Assembly: GCA_018609785.1 (NCBI GenBank)
Contig: JAHEOE010000030.1
Location: 1-14,614 of the forward strand
Reading direction: 5' to 3'
Source of the DNA: Minisyncoccota bacterium
Lineage (GTDB): Bacteria; Patescibacteriota; Minisyncoccia; SW-4-49-11
Length of the DNA stretch: 14,614 bases
The translations under genes were made by a program, and so were the position numbers. Shown in pieces: positions 6,655 to 13,122 of this stretch; position 1 is the first letter of the stretch, and every line of letters starts with the position of its first letter. The notes under the pieces are model-generated. The model was not told where the DNA came from and searched no databases. It saw only the letters and a list, made by a program, of their open reading frames with translations.

Positions 6655-8673
6655 TTATACTTTATCCGTGATTATACTATATTTTCGACTTTTTTGGAAG
6701 GGGGTGAATTCTTCTCCGCCGCCTTCGAAGAATTGCTTAAAGAATTCGACAAAGTGAAGACGGCCGACATTTACGTATGTGCCCAAAACATTTAAGGCGA
6801 TGTTAAAGAGGTGTCCTCCTACAAAAATGACAATCATAATAAGGTATCCAATCACGAGAGACAGACCTCCGTCGTCAACCAAAGGCGTACCCGCCAAAGC
6901 GGCCAATGTGCCGATAACTCGGGCAATAATAGCGGTGGCGAGGCCGATGGCAACCAAACGCAGATAGGAAAGCGTGTCTCCCAGATATCCGATCAAAGCC
7001 AGATAGATGTTGAAGAGTCCGTTTGCGATCTGTTTTAGGGGGCCGGCCACTTTGCGTCCACTGGCCAAAACCATGGCGATTCCATAAACGATGAGCAGTC
7101 CGACAAAGAACGGACGCGCCACCGAGAATATGACGGTAAGGACGATAAGAACAAGAAAGAGGGAAAAGGAGAGGTTATCAAGTAACGCTGCTTCTCGATC
7201 ACCTTTTCCGTAAGCTTGCAGAGCTCCGAGGATGGTTCCTACAAACAGATGCACAAGTCCCAAACCAATTACAAATGTCAGGAATGGAAGAATGCCTTCC
7301 AGCGGGTTCATAATCTGAAGACTCTCAAGGAAAGAAATAACTCCGATGTTGACCAGAAATTCCATATGAGGCAAGGGGTCACTTCCGGTGGCTACGGTTT
7401 GCGGATTCATTCCAAACCAACTTCCGAAAAGAGCGCCTACGATCAATGTTGCCAAAGAGGCCCAAAATATAACCACACTGACTTTACGCACACTTTCTTT
7501 AATACGAGGAAGACGCATCAGGAAAATACTGGCGGCAAGCAAGACCAACGCATACCCCGCTTCGGAAAAACCAAGTCCGAACATGATGGTAAAGAAAATA
7601 GCTAATGTGGGAGTGGGGTCCAAGCTGTTTCCGCGTGGCAAGCCCATAATACGTGTAACTACCTCGAAATTACGAATAATGGGAGGATTGTCCATGATAA
7701 CTTTAGCTTGTTCCGGGTTTCGGTCACATCGTATGATACGTGCTTTGGGGGTTATTTCGGAAACTGCTGTTTCAAGTTCGGTGAGACGTTCGGGGGCGAC
7801 CCAGCCCAGGAGATGGTGTTCGCCGTCTTCACTCATGTGAAGAGAACGTTTACACTCTATGATCTGTTTTTGGGAAGTCAACAGGTCATATACCAATCGA
7901 AAGTCATGCAAAGATTCGGTATACCCTTTGAGTTCTTGATGTATTTGAGTAATCTCGTGAGAGAGAGAATCATATTCGCGCTTCAGCTCTTCATAGGTTT
8001 TGGCAAATGATTGATCGCGTTCCTCAGGAACGGATAAGACGCGGGCTTCCTCGGCTATCTGCGTTCGCACACTTGTCTCTTGCTCTTTGGAGGTGGCGAC
8101 GATGTAGACTGTTTCTTCTTTGAGTCGCTTGATTTCTTCAATGACGATCTTGTCAAAACTGCTATAAAGGGTGTTTATAACGGTACTTGCTCGTTCATTG
8201 TGCACCTGAAGCGGAATGAATGACAGAAAGCGATATTCGGAAAGGATGGGAAGAGAAATATCCTTGAGAGGTTCCAATGTCGTTAACGTATCAGAAAGGG
8301 TGTTGCGTCGTTCATATGCTGTATGCAAACGGTCAATACGTGAGGAAACATCCTTGACCGTAGCGATAATTTCCTCTTTGTGATTTGCAGTACGTTCCGA
8401 AGTTTGAGGAGTTACACGGACGCGGGGGTCTTTTAGTGCTTGGAGTTTCCCGTCATTCGCAGTATATGTTTGAAGTGTGGAGATAACCTGTTCCAAGGTT
8501 TGTATCTCGGATGAAAGCGCTTCTACCGTATGCTGATCTTCTGTAGAGATGTCTATGGCTTGAGAACCGGGGATAATCTCCACAATTTCACGATCTTGCA
8601 ATACTTCCAAGAGGGGCTGTTCAAACTCTCTTGGGATATTGATTCTCACTTTTTCACATGCGTATACACCCAT
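6655..8673 (-). CDS. atpI: V-type ATP synthase subunit I (stator a-like subunit)
   Basis: Subunit I is the membrane stator that forms the ion half-channels against the K ring; its cytoplasmic arm anchors the peripheral stalks. The 672-residue protein has a cytoplasmic N-terminal half with coiled coils (about 45-70 and 220-275), closing at L-L-G-W-V-A-P (288-294). About seven or eight membrane helices follow from residue 355. The essential arginine is R572 in G-D-T-L-S-Y-L-R-L, with the usual G-G-H-L-F-N-I-A-L-N (619-628) and R-L-H-F-V-E-F-F (638-645) after it. One departure from the family is at the first membrane hairpin: the normal D-x-G-Y-G appears as E371-A-G-Y-A. The start ATG overlaps the subunit H stop by one base, which suggests coupling. 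Confidence 0.97.
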   Translation of the reverse strand: MGVYACEKVRINIPREFEQPLLEVLQDREIVEIIPGSQAIDISTEDQHTVEALSSEIQTLEQVISTLQTYTANDGKLQALKDPRVRVTPQTSERTANHKEEIIATVKDVSSRIDRLHTAYERRNTLSDTLTTLEPLKDISLPILSEYRFLSFIPLQVHNERASTVINTLYSSFDKIVIEEIKRLKEETVYIVATSKEQETSVRTQIAEEARVLSVPEERDQSFAKTYEELKREYDSLSHEITQIHQELKGYTESLHDFRLVYDLLTSQKQIIECKRSLHMSEDGEHHLLGWVAPERLTELETAVSEITPKARIIRCDRNPEQAKVIMDNPPIIRNFEVVTRIMGLPRGNSLDPTPTLAIFFTIMFGLGFSEAGYALVLLAASIFLMRLPRIKESVRKVSVVIFWASLATLIVGALFGSWFGMNPQTVATGSDPLPHMEFLVNIGVISFLESLQIMNPLEGILPFLTFVIGLGLVHLFVGTILGALQAYGKGDREAALLDNLSFSLFLVLIVLTVIFSVARPFFVGLLIVYGIAMVLASGRKVAGPLKQIANGLFNIYLALIGYLGDTLSYLRLVAIGLATAIIARVIGTLAALAGTPLVDDGGLSLVIGYLIMIVIFVGGHLFNIALNVLGTYVNVGRLHFVEFFKQFFEGGGEEFTPFQKSRKYSIITDKV

Positions 8674-8951
8674 TATGTCTCGGTTATCGTGTCTCGTATA
8701 ATTTTGTGGATGTGGGATTCATTGATTGATTTTGGTTGCTTTTGCTCTTCGGATGAAGTGTCTTGAACTCGCTTGGAAACTTCTGAGGCAATGATATCCT
8801 CTTTTTGGTTTAATTGATTTTGGAGCTGAGAAATTCGGTCTTCGTACTCTGAAACAAGCTCCTCACGTTTAACCTGATACTCCGCTTTTAGTTGGCGAAT
8901 TTCTTCATCGAATGCATTCTCTCGATCTATAAGGGATTGAATTTGACTCAT
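8673..8951 (-). CDS. V-type ATP synthase subunit H/G-like coiled-coil protein
   Basis: This 92-residue, highly charged protein is predicted to be almost one continuous coiled coil (about 1-65, rich in E, Q, K and R), with a polar C-terminal tail. It is the first gene of the ATPase operon, where bacterial and archaeal V/A operons encode subunit H (also called G), the partner of E in the peripheral stalk. A TTG at 8975 would give eight more residues, but that codon overlaps the last base of the -10 box, so it cannot lie in the transcript; the ATG at 8951 is the start. The leader is short (about 14-20 nt) and has no Shine-Dalgarno. Sequence identity alone is uninformative for a coiled coil, so the call rests on position. 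Confidence 0.8.
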   Translation of the reverse strand: MSQIQSLIDRENAFDEEIRQLKAEYQVKREELVSEYEDRISQLQNQLNQKEDIIASEVSKRVQDTSSEEQKQPKSINESHIHKIIRDTITET

Positions 8952-8974
8952 AGAGTGATTTTCTATACGCCTCA

Positions 8975-9003
8975 ATTATAAAGGGAGTTTGGTCTTTTGT
9001 CAA
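8975..9003 (-). promoter_or_regulatory. Perfect consensus sigma70 promoter of the ATPase operon
   Basis: Read on the minus strand, TTGACA (9003-8998) and TATAAT (8980-8975) are separated by exactly 17 bp: both hexamers and the spacer are ideal. Transcription should begin around 8972-8965, leaving a leader of about 14-20 nt before the ATG of subunit H at 8951. No operator-like palindrome is visible in the promoter, so strong constitutive expression of the ATPase operon is the simplest reading. The core promoter has no extended TG motif and does not need one. Confidence 0.88.
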
Positions 9004-9162
9004 TTTACTTCGGGGAAAGGATTTGGTTAGATCTTGCTATTAAATAATCTATCATTTTTGGAATCTGTGAGAAAATCCTTCGCAATGTGTCTGTTAATGA
9101 AGATCTCAGACGATCCTTGTCGGAAAAAGGTGAGAGTGGCAAAATTGAGGGGAGATATTCTC

Positions 9163-9331
9163 TAGAGGTCATCTTAAAAATATTCTTTCGGAATATTTAT
9201 CACACGCATATGAAGGAGACAGAGCGTATGAACGAATTTTGGGTATGGGTAGGCCGTAGGCGTTAATGGCAGTGAATACGTCTCTGTCGCCTTCATAGAA
9301 TTTCACCTTAAATAATTTGAGATGGTCTCTA
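9163..9331 (+). mobile_element. MITE-like element, copy 1, TA-flanked
   Basis: A 165-bp non-coding unit (9165-9329) is bounded by TA dinucleotides (9163-9164 and 9330-9331). Its ends are inverted repeats: the left arm GAGGTCATCTTAA pairs with the right end GAGACCATCTCAA (read in reverse complement). The three differences are all G-U pairs if the plus strand is RNA. Inside lies a long hairpin: left arm 9209-9229, right arm 9276-9297, with one A-G mismatch and one bulged base in about 21 bp, and a 46-nt loop. A second small hairpin (AAATATTC / GAATATTT) sits near the left end. A second copy lies at 10338-10507. No transposase is encoded. Small size, inverted ends and TA flanks resemble MITEs mobilised by IS630/Tc1-mariner-type enzymes; the parent is unknown. 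A structured RNA is the alternative. Confidence 0.7.
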
Positions 9332-9372
9332 GTACAGTCATGGGATATTCTGTCATTGTCTTGATTTTTGCT

Positions 9373-9402
9373 TTGACCGGTACTCTGTACGGTATTTAAA
9401 AT
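9373..9402 (+). promoter_or_regulatory. Probable ksgA promoter
   Basis: TTGACC (9373-9378) and TAAAAT (9397-9402) are spaced by 18 bp, each one base from consensus. The transcript would start near 9409, only about 9 nt before the ksgA ATG, giving an almost leaderless mRNA, in keeping with the absent Shine-Dalgarno. It lies just outside MITE-like copy 1, so the element is not needed to supply the promoter. Confidence 0.55.
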
Positions 9403-9417
9403 TCTTTTAAGCAACCT

Positions 9418-10248
9418 ATGAACACAGATGAACTTCAGACAATCCTTACCGCTCATAATATTCGACCGTTACCTTCTTTGTCCCAAAATTTTTTATTAGA
9501 TGAAGAAATGCGAGATCGAATTGTTGCGGCGGGACTTACTCCGGATAGTTCTCATGCGGTGGAAATCGGTGGAGGTGTGGGAGTGCTTACCGAGGCTTTG
9601 CTTGAACGGTTTGAGAACGTGACTGTATACGAAGTGGATAAAACGCTTTCTCAAATTTTGCGGGAGCGTTTTTATCGAGCATTTGCCCTTGATATCCGTC
9701 ACAAAGATATTCTTGAAGCGAGTGATGACTTTGACTCATTGGTGGCTTCATATGTGGTGATTGCCAATATCCCGTACCATATCACCAATCGATTGGTCAG
9801 ATTTCTACTTGCGAGAAAGAATGCGCCGATTCGCATGATTCTGTTGGTTCAGCAAGAGGTGGCCGAGCGGCTGACATTCGTTTCGCAAGAATGGTCGCTG
9901 TTTCGATTAAGTGTAGATTTTTATGCGGATGTAGAGTATCTGTTTAAAGTTCCCAAAGACCGTTTTTATCCTCAACCGGAAGTGGATTCGGCGGTGGTGG
10001 TTTTTACTCCTCATGAGAAGTTTAGTGATAAGGACCGAGAAGCGATATTGGATCTTGCGGGGTATGCCTTCCGTCAGAAACGTAAGAAGGTCAGAACATC
10101 GTTTTCCAAACAACTGGACCTCTCTTCTGATGAGATTGACATGGCTTTGCGGATGTGTGATCTGAGTATAAACGTGAGACCGCAAGAGCTTTCCCCGGAG
10201 AATTGGTGTTGCTTGTGGGAACAGCTGTATGGGGGTGATGATTCGTGA
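9418..10248 (+). CDS. ksgA: 16S rRNA (adenine-N6,N6)-dimethyltransferase KsgA
   Basis: KsgA uses S-adenosylmethionine to dimethylate two adjacent adenines in the 3'-terminal hairpin of 16S rRNA, a late step of small-subunit assembly. The 276-residue protein (normal length) has the RNA-side opening L-S-Q-N-F-L-L-D (21-28), SAM motif I E-I-G-G-G-V-G-V-L-T (49-58) and an acidic motif II Y-E-V-D (71-74). The catalytic motif IV is N-I-P-Y (117-120), followed by Q-Q-E-V-A-E-R (145-151), F-Y-P-Q-P-E-V-D-S-A (183-192) and the C-terminal R-Q-K-R-K-K-V-R-T-S-F (219-229). Motif I has G instead of the common P after E-I-G. The gene ends in TGA. It stands alone between two direct copies of a MITE-like element. 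No Shine-Dalgarno is present; T precedes ATG. Confidence 0.96.
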   Translation: MNTDELQTILTAHNIRPLPSLSQNFLLDEEMRDRIVAAGLTPDSSHAVEIGGGVGVLTEALLERFENVTVYEVDKTLSQILRERFYRAFALDIRHKDILEASDDFDSLVASYVVIANIPYHITNRLVRFLLARKNAPIRMILLVQQEVAERLTFVSQEWSLFRLSVDFYADVEYLFKVPKDRFYPQPEVDSAVVVFTPHEKFSDKDREAILDLAGYAFRQKRKKVRTSFSKQLDLSSDEIDMALRMCDLSINVRPQELSPENWCCLWEQLYGGDDS

Positions 10249-10285
10249 TTGAGAATTTAGCGTTTTGAGGACACATACATTCACA

Positions 10286-10331
10286 ACCGTATATCCACTG
10301 TATATCTACCGTATCCGCTACCGTATATCTT
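10286..10331 (+). repeat. Degenerate 11-bp tandem repeat, four units
   Basis: Four head-to-tail units run ACCGTATATCC (10286), ACTGTATATCT (10297), ACCGTATCCGCT (10308) and ACCGTATATCT (10320). The second unit differs mainly by C to T, and the third has an altered, one-base-longer tail. The array ends 7 bp before the left TA of MITE-like copy 2, and I saw no such array beside copy 1. It could be a protein-binding array or slippage debris; the sequence does not decide. Confidence 0.6.
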
Positions 10332-10337
10332 CTATTC

Positions 10338-10507
10338 TAGAAGCCATCTCAAAAATATTCTTTCATCCCCTCTATTATACCCATATGAAGGCGGCAGAGC
10401 GTATGAACGAATTTTGGGTATGGTGGGTCGTAGGCATTAAATGCCAGTGAATACGTCTCTGTCGCCTTCATATACTTCCATCTTCAATAATTTTGAGAGG
10501 ATCTCTA
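10338..10507 (+). mobile_element. MITE-like element, copy 2, TA-flanked
   Basis: A 166-bp unit (10340-10505) lies between TA dinucleotides (10338-10339 and 10506-10507), in the same orientation as copy 1. The terminal arms start GAAGCCATCTCAA and, from the right end in reverse complement, GAGATCCTCTCAA. They pair less well than in copy 1. The 90-bp core (10383-10472) is the same length as in copy 1 and nearly identical, with differences clustered in the loop. The inner stem (10384-10404 with 10451-10472) is paired except for one G-U and one bulge. The loop also contains a perfect small hairpin GGCAT-TAA-ATGCC (10433-10445). The stretch between the left end and the stem (10363-10382) has diverged from copy 1. 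No protein is encoded. Confidence 0.7.
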
Positions 10508-10529
10508 AATATCAAATACCCATATTATT

Positions 10530-10558
10530 TTTACATTAAAAAATGTCTCTGATAAACT
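10530..10558 (+). promoter_or_regulatory. Candidate promoter of the VirB4 operon
   Basis: TTTACA (10530-10535) and TAAACT (10553-10558) are 17 bp apart; the -35 is one base and the -10 two bases from consensus. Start of transcription would fall within a few bases of the ATG at 10568, again giving a nearly leaderless mRNA. It lies just right of MITE-like copy 2. The region is AT-rich, so a chance match is possible. Confidence 0.35.
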
Positions 10559-10567
10559 AAGAATAGT

Positions 10568-11242
10568 ATGAAAAACGAAGAAACAAAAAATAGCTCGAAG
10601 AACAGTACGCAAAAGTATCTGGAAATTGATACGATTCAGGATAACGTGGTCGTACTTAAAGACGGCGGTTTGCGGGCAGTGTTGATGGCATCGTCAGTAA
10701 ACTTTGATTTGAAGTCCACAGATGAGCAAGAGTCTATTATTCATGCGTATCAAAATTTCCTCAATTCTTTGGATTTTCCGGTTCAAATTCAAGTTAGCAC
10801 TCGTCCTTTGAATATAGCCGGTTATCTTTCATATTTGCGTAAACTTCAAAAAACGCAACGCAACGAACTGTTACGAGTACAAGCCAAAGAATACATTCAG
10901 TTTCTTGAAGAACTAATTGATAACGCTGATATTGTTTCGAAAACCTTTTATATTGTAGTTCCGTACGATCCGGTTGCCGGAGAAGATAACGGTGTTTTTG
11001 ACCAGATAACCTCAGCTTTGAATCCACGGTCGAAAGTACGGTATAGTAAGGAAGAATTTGAACAACACAAGACGCAGTTATGGCAGCGAGTCAATAATAT
11101 CATGTACGGACTGAAGCGCGCGCGTGTGGACATGGTTCCATTGGAAACGCAAGAACTTATCGAGTTGTTTTATTCATATATGAATCCGGATTCCAAGCCT
11201 CGAGAGTCTCTTGATTCCATCCAAGATTTGGATATTACGTAA
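10568..11242 (+). CDS. TraC/VirB4 N-terminal-domain-like protein
   Basis: This 224-residue soluble protein has no signal or membrane segment. After a polar N-terminus (1-15) the segment around residues 26-70 (V-V-V-L-K-D-G-G-L-R-A-V-L, then N-F-D-L-K-S-T-D-E-Q-E, then L-N-S-L-D-F-P-V-Q-I-Q) matches the opening domain of VirB4/TraC-type type IV secretion ATPases. It is followed by helices, a strand F-Y-I-V-V-P-Y-D and a C-terminal helix ending in F-Y-S-Y-M-N-P. There is no Walker motif. The next gene, 5 nt downstream, encodes the ATPase part, so together they resemble one VirB4 split in two (224 + 622 residues). Such pairs are common in Patescibacteria (my recollection). Likely role: partner or docking domain of the ATPase in a type IV secretion, conjugation or pilus-like machine. 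Confidence 0.72.
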   Translation: MKNEETKNSSKNSTQKYLEIDTIQDNVVVLKDGGLRAVLMASSVNFDLKSTDEQESIIHAYQNFLNSLDFPVQIQVSTRPLNIAGYLSYLRKLQKTQRNELLRVQAKEYIQFLEELIDNADIVSKTFYIVVPYDPVAGEDNGVFDQITSALNPRSKVRYSKEEFEQHKTQLWQRVNNIMYGLKRARVDMVPLETQELIELFYSYMNPDSKPRESLDSIQDLDIT

Positions 11243-11247
11243 CGTCT

Positions 11248-13116
11248 ATGGCCCAAAAAAGCAAAAGCAAAATTCTCGAAGAGTCCGAGGTTGAATACGA
11301 CGAACAGACACAGCAATACCTCAAAGGACAGAACAGTCTGCGGGACTTCATAGCGCCTGCCAGTCTGTTTATTGATCCGCGTTATGCTATGATTGGCTCG
11401 CAGTATACGCGTACGTTGTATGTTATGACGTATCCGCGGTACTTAACCGCCGGTTGGTTTGCTCCCATTATTTCGTTGGATTATTCCATGGATATTTCCA
11501 TGTATCTGTATCCGATGGAGAGCAGCCGGATTTTAAAAGTTTTGGAGACACGCGTTACTCGCTTTAAAGCTCAGATTATGGCCAATCGAGAGAAGGGACG
11601 TACGCGTGATCCGATGCTTGAGACAGCTTACGAAGACGCGGAAAATCTGAGGGATAGTCTTTTGCAGGGGACGGAACGCTTTTTCCAAGTCGGAATTTAC
11701 GTCACCGTTTACGCGGATAGCCATGAACAGCTTAATGAATATGTGGAGCAAATCGATAACATGCTTCAAAATAAAATGGTGTATTCCAAACCGTCTTTTT
11801 TCCAGTCCGAGCAAGCGTTTAAGACGTCTTTGCCGATGCTTAAAGATAAAATTCAGGTCGTGAATAACCTGAACACGTCTCCGCTTTCCACTACGTTTCC
11901 GTTTATTTCGTCTACTATTTCTTCCAACAAAGGAATTCTTTACGGGATTAATCGACATAATAACAGTCTGGTTTTGTTTGATCGATTTTCCATGGAAAAC
12001 GCCAATGAAGTCATTTTTGGAAAGTCAGGCGCGGGAAAGAGCTATTTGGCGAAATTGGAAATTCTGAGAAATTTAATTCTGGGAATTACGATTTACGTTG
12101 TAGATCCCGAAGAAGAGTATTCGTATCTTACTGAAGCGGCGGGTGGTACATTTGTAAAAATTGCTCTTTCATCCGATCAGCATATCAATCCGTTTGATCT
12201 ACCGGACCCGCAAGAGGATGAGGACCCTGAAGATTTATTGAGATCCACGATTGCGGAATTGATGAGTATGCTTAAATTGATGCTTGAAGGGAGAAATCGG
12301 GAAGATATCCTTACAGCGGAAGAAGAGTCAATTCTGGATCAAGCCCTCTACGAGACGTATGCCACAAAAGATATTGTTCCCGGACAGGATTACACCGGTA
12401 AAAATGTGCCTACCTTGTCGGATTTGCAAAGTGTTCTCGAGAATATGGAAGGAGGAGGAGACCTGGCCATTCGTCTTTCCAAGTATACCAGCGGCAGTTT
12501 CGCCGGATTTATAAACAAACGAACAAATATTCCGCTTGATAATCAGCTTATAGTTTTTAATACGCGAGACATGGAGCAGGAGTTGCAGCCGCTGGCGATG
12601 TTCCTTGTCACGCACCATATCTGGAAGCGTATTCGACGTGATCTGAAAAAACGCATTCTTATCGTAGACGAGGCCTGGGTGTTGATGAAAAATGAAGAGA
12701 CAGCGCAGTTTATGTTTTCTATGGCGAAACGAGCTCGCAAGTATTATTTGGGGCTGACCACCATTACCCAAGATATTGAAGACTTTTTAGGGTCCGAATA
12801 CGGACAGTCAATTTTGACGAACTCGTCCATTCAGCTTCTTTTGAAGCAATCGCCGGCGTCCATCGATCTTATTAAAGAAACGTTTTATTTGACGGAAGAA
12901 GAAAAGTATCTATTGTTGGAGTCCGATGTGGGAGAGGGGATTTTCTTTGCGGGGCGTAAACATGCGGCGATTAAGGTGGTCGCTTCGTATTCGGAAGATC
13001 AGATCATTACCTCCGATCCGGAAGAGCTTTTAGAGATTGAGCGCGCCAAAGAAGAGTATCAGCAAGATCAAAAACAGAACTCTGATGAAGGAGAAGAATT
13101 CTCTTTAAACCTGTAA
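11248..13116 (+). CDS. VirB4/TraC-family type IV secretion ATPase
   Basis: VirB4 ATPases energise type IV secretion or pilus machines at the inner face of the membrane. The 622-residue protein has a family-specific N-terminal half (about 30-240, beginning D-F-I-A-P-A-S-L and including R-T-L-Y-V-M-T-Y-P-R-Y-L). The RecA-like motor follows, with Walker A G-K-S-G-A-G-K-S at 258-265, V-V-D-P-E-E-E-Y (about 283-290), Walker B I-L-I-V-D-E-A-W (470-477) and T-T-I-T-Q-D with Q508. The C-terminal tail (about 600-622) is acidic and Q-rich. All catalytic motifs are intact. It sits 5 nt after the TraC-like gene and 6 nt before the propeller gene. No VirD4 coupling protein, relaxase or channel gene is visible here, so conjugation cannot be claimed; a pilus or secretion role is equally possible. 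Confidence 0.93.
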   Translation: MAQKSKSKILEESEVEYDEQTQQYLKGQNSLRDFIAPASLFIDPRYAMIGSQYTRTLYVMTYPRYLTAGWFAPIISLDYSMDISMYLYPMESSRILKVLETRVTRFKAQIMANREKGRTRDPMLETAYEDAENLRDSLLQGTERFFQVGIYVTVYADSHEQLNEYVEQIDNMLQNKMVYSKPSFFQSEQAFKTSLPMLKDKIQVVNNLNTSPLSTTFPFISSTISSNKGILYGINRHNNSLVLFDRFSMENANEVIFGKSGAGKSYLAKLEILRNLILGITIYVVDPEEEYSYLTEAAGGTFVKIALSSDQHINPFDLPDPQEDEDPEDLLRSTIAELMSMLKLMLEGRNREDILTAEEESILDQALYETYATKDIVPGQDYTGKNVPTLSDLQSVLENMEGGGDLAIRLSKYTSGSFAGFINKRTNIPLDNQLIVFNTRDMEQELQPLAMFLVTHHIWKRIRRDLKKRILIVDEAWVLMKNEETAQFMFSMAKRARKYYLGLTTITQDIEDFLGSEYGQSILTNSSIQLLLKQSPASIDLIKETFYLTEEEKYLLLESDVGEGIFFAGRKHAAIKVVASYSEDQIITSDPEELLEIERAKEEYQQDQKQNSDEGEEFSLNL

Positions 13117-13122
13117 TTCGCT

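Larger units (their letters stand above)
8952..9417. other. Divergent intergenic region
   Basis: This 466-bp space separates the leftward ATPase operon from the rightward ksgA. From left to right it holds the operon leader and promoter (8952-9003), about 160 bp (9004-9162) in which I see no coding sequence or strong structure, MITE-like element copy 1 (9163-9331), and a probable ksgA promoter (9373-9402). No tRNA-like cloverleaf was seen. Confidence 0.7.
10249..10567. other. Intergenic region between ksgA and the VirB4 operon
   Basis: This 319-bp space contains, in order, a fourfold degenerate 11-bp repeat (10286-10331), MITE-like copy 2 (10338-10507) and a weak promoter candidate (10530-10558). 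No clear intrinsic terminator follows ksgA; the long hairpin in the element has no T run after it. A short open frame at 10265-10450 crosses both repeats and looks accidental. Confidence 0.7.

Noticed and set aside
8952..8975. An N-terminal extension of subunit H from TTG at 8975
   Set aside because: The TTG shares its first base with the -10 box of a perfect promoter, so it would not be in the mRNA.
9208..9297. A tRNA or riboswitch-like RNA in the element core
   Set aside because: There is one long imperfect hairpin, not a cloverleaf, and no T-loop or anticodon-arm sequence; the unit is also not tied to one downstream gene.
9169..9456. A 95-codon minus-strand frame covering MITE-like copy 1 and the ksgA start
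   Set aside because: It lies in a repeat element and overlaps the ksgA promoter and start; the inverted repeats account for the open frame.
10265..10450. A 61-codon plus-strand frame through the 11-bp repeats and copy 2
   Set aside because: The translation is made of repeat-derived residues (T-Y-R-I-style strings), and the matching core in copy 1 differs by small insertions that would shift the frame.
9163..10507. A CRISPR array or repeat-spacer locus
   Set aside because: There are only two copies, about 1.2 kb apart with ksgA between them, and the repeat is far too long; no cas gene is present.
10568..13116. A frameshift or assembly error splitting one VirB4 gene
   Set aside because: The upstream gene has its own stop (TAA) and the downstream one its own ATG after 5 nt, with complete domains on each side; split TraC/VirB4 pairs occur naturally in related bacteria.
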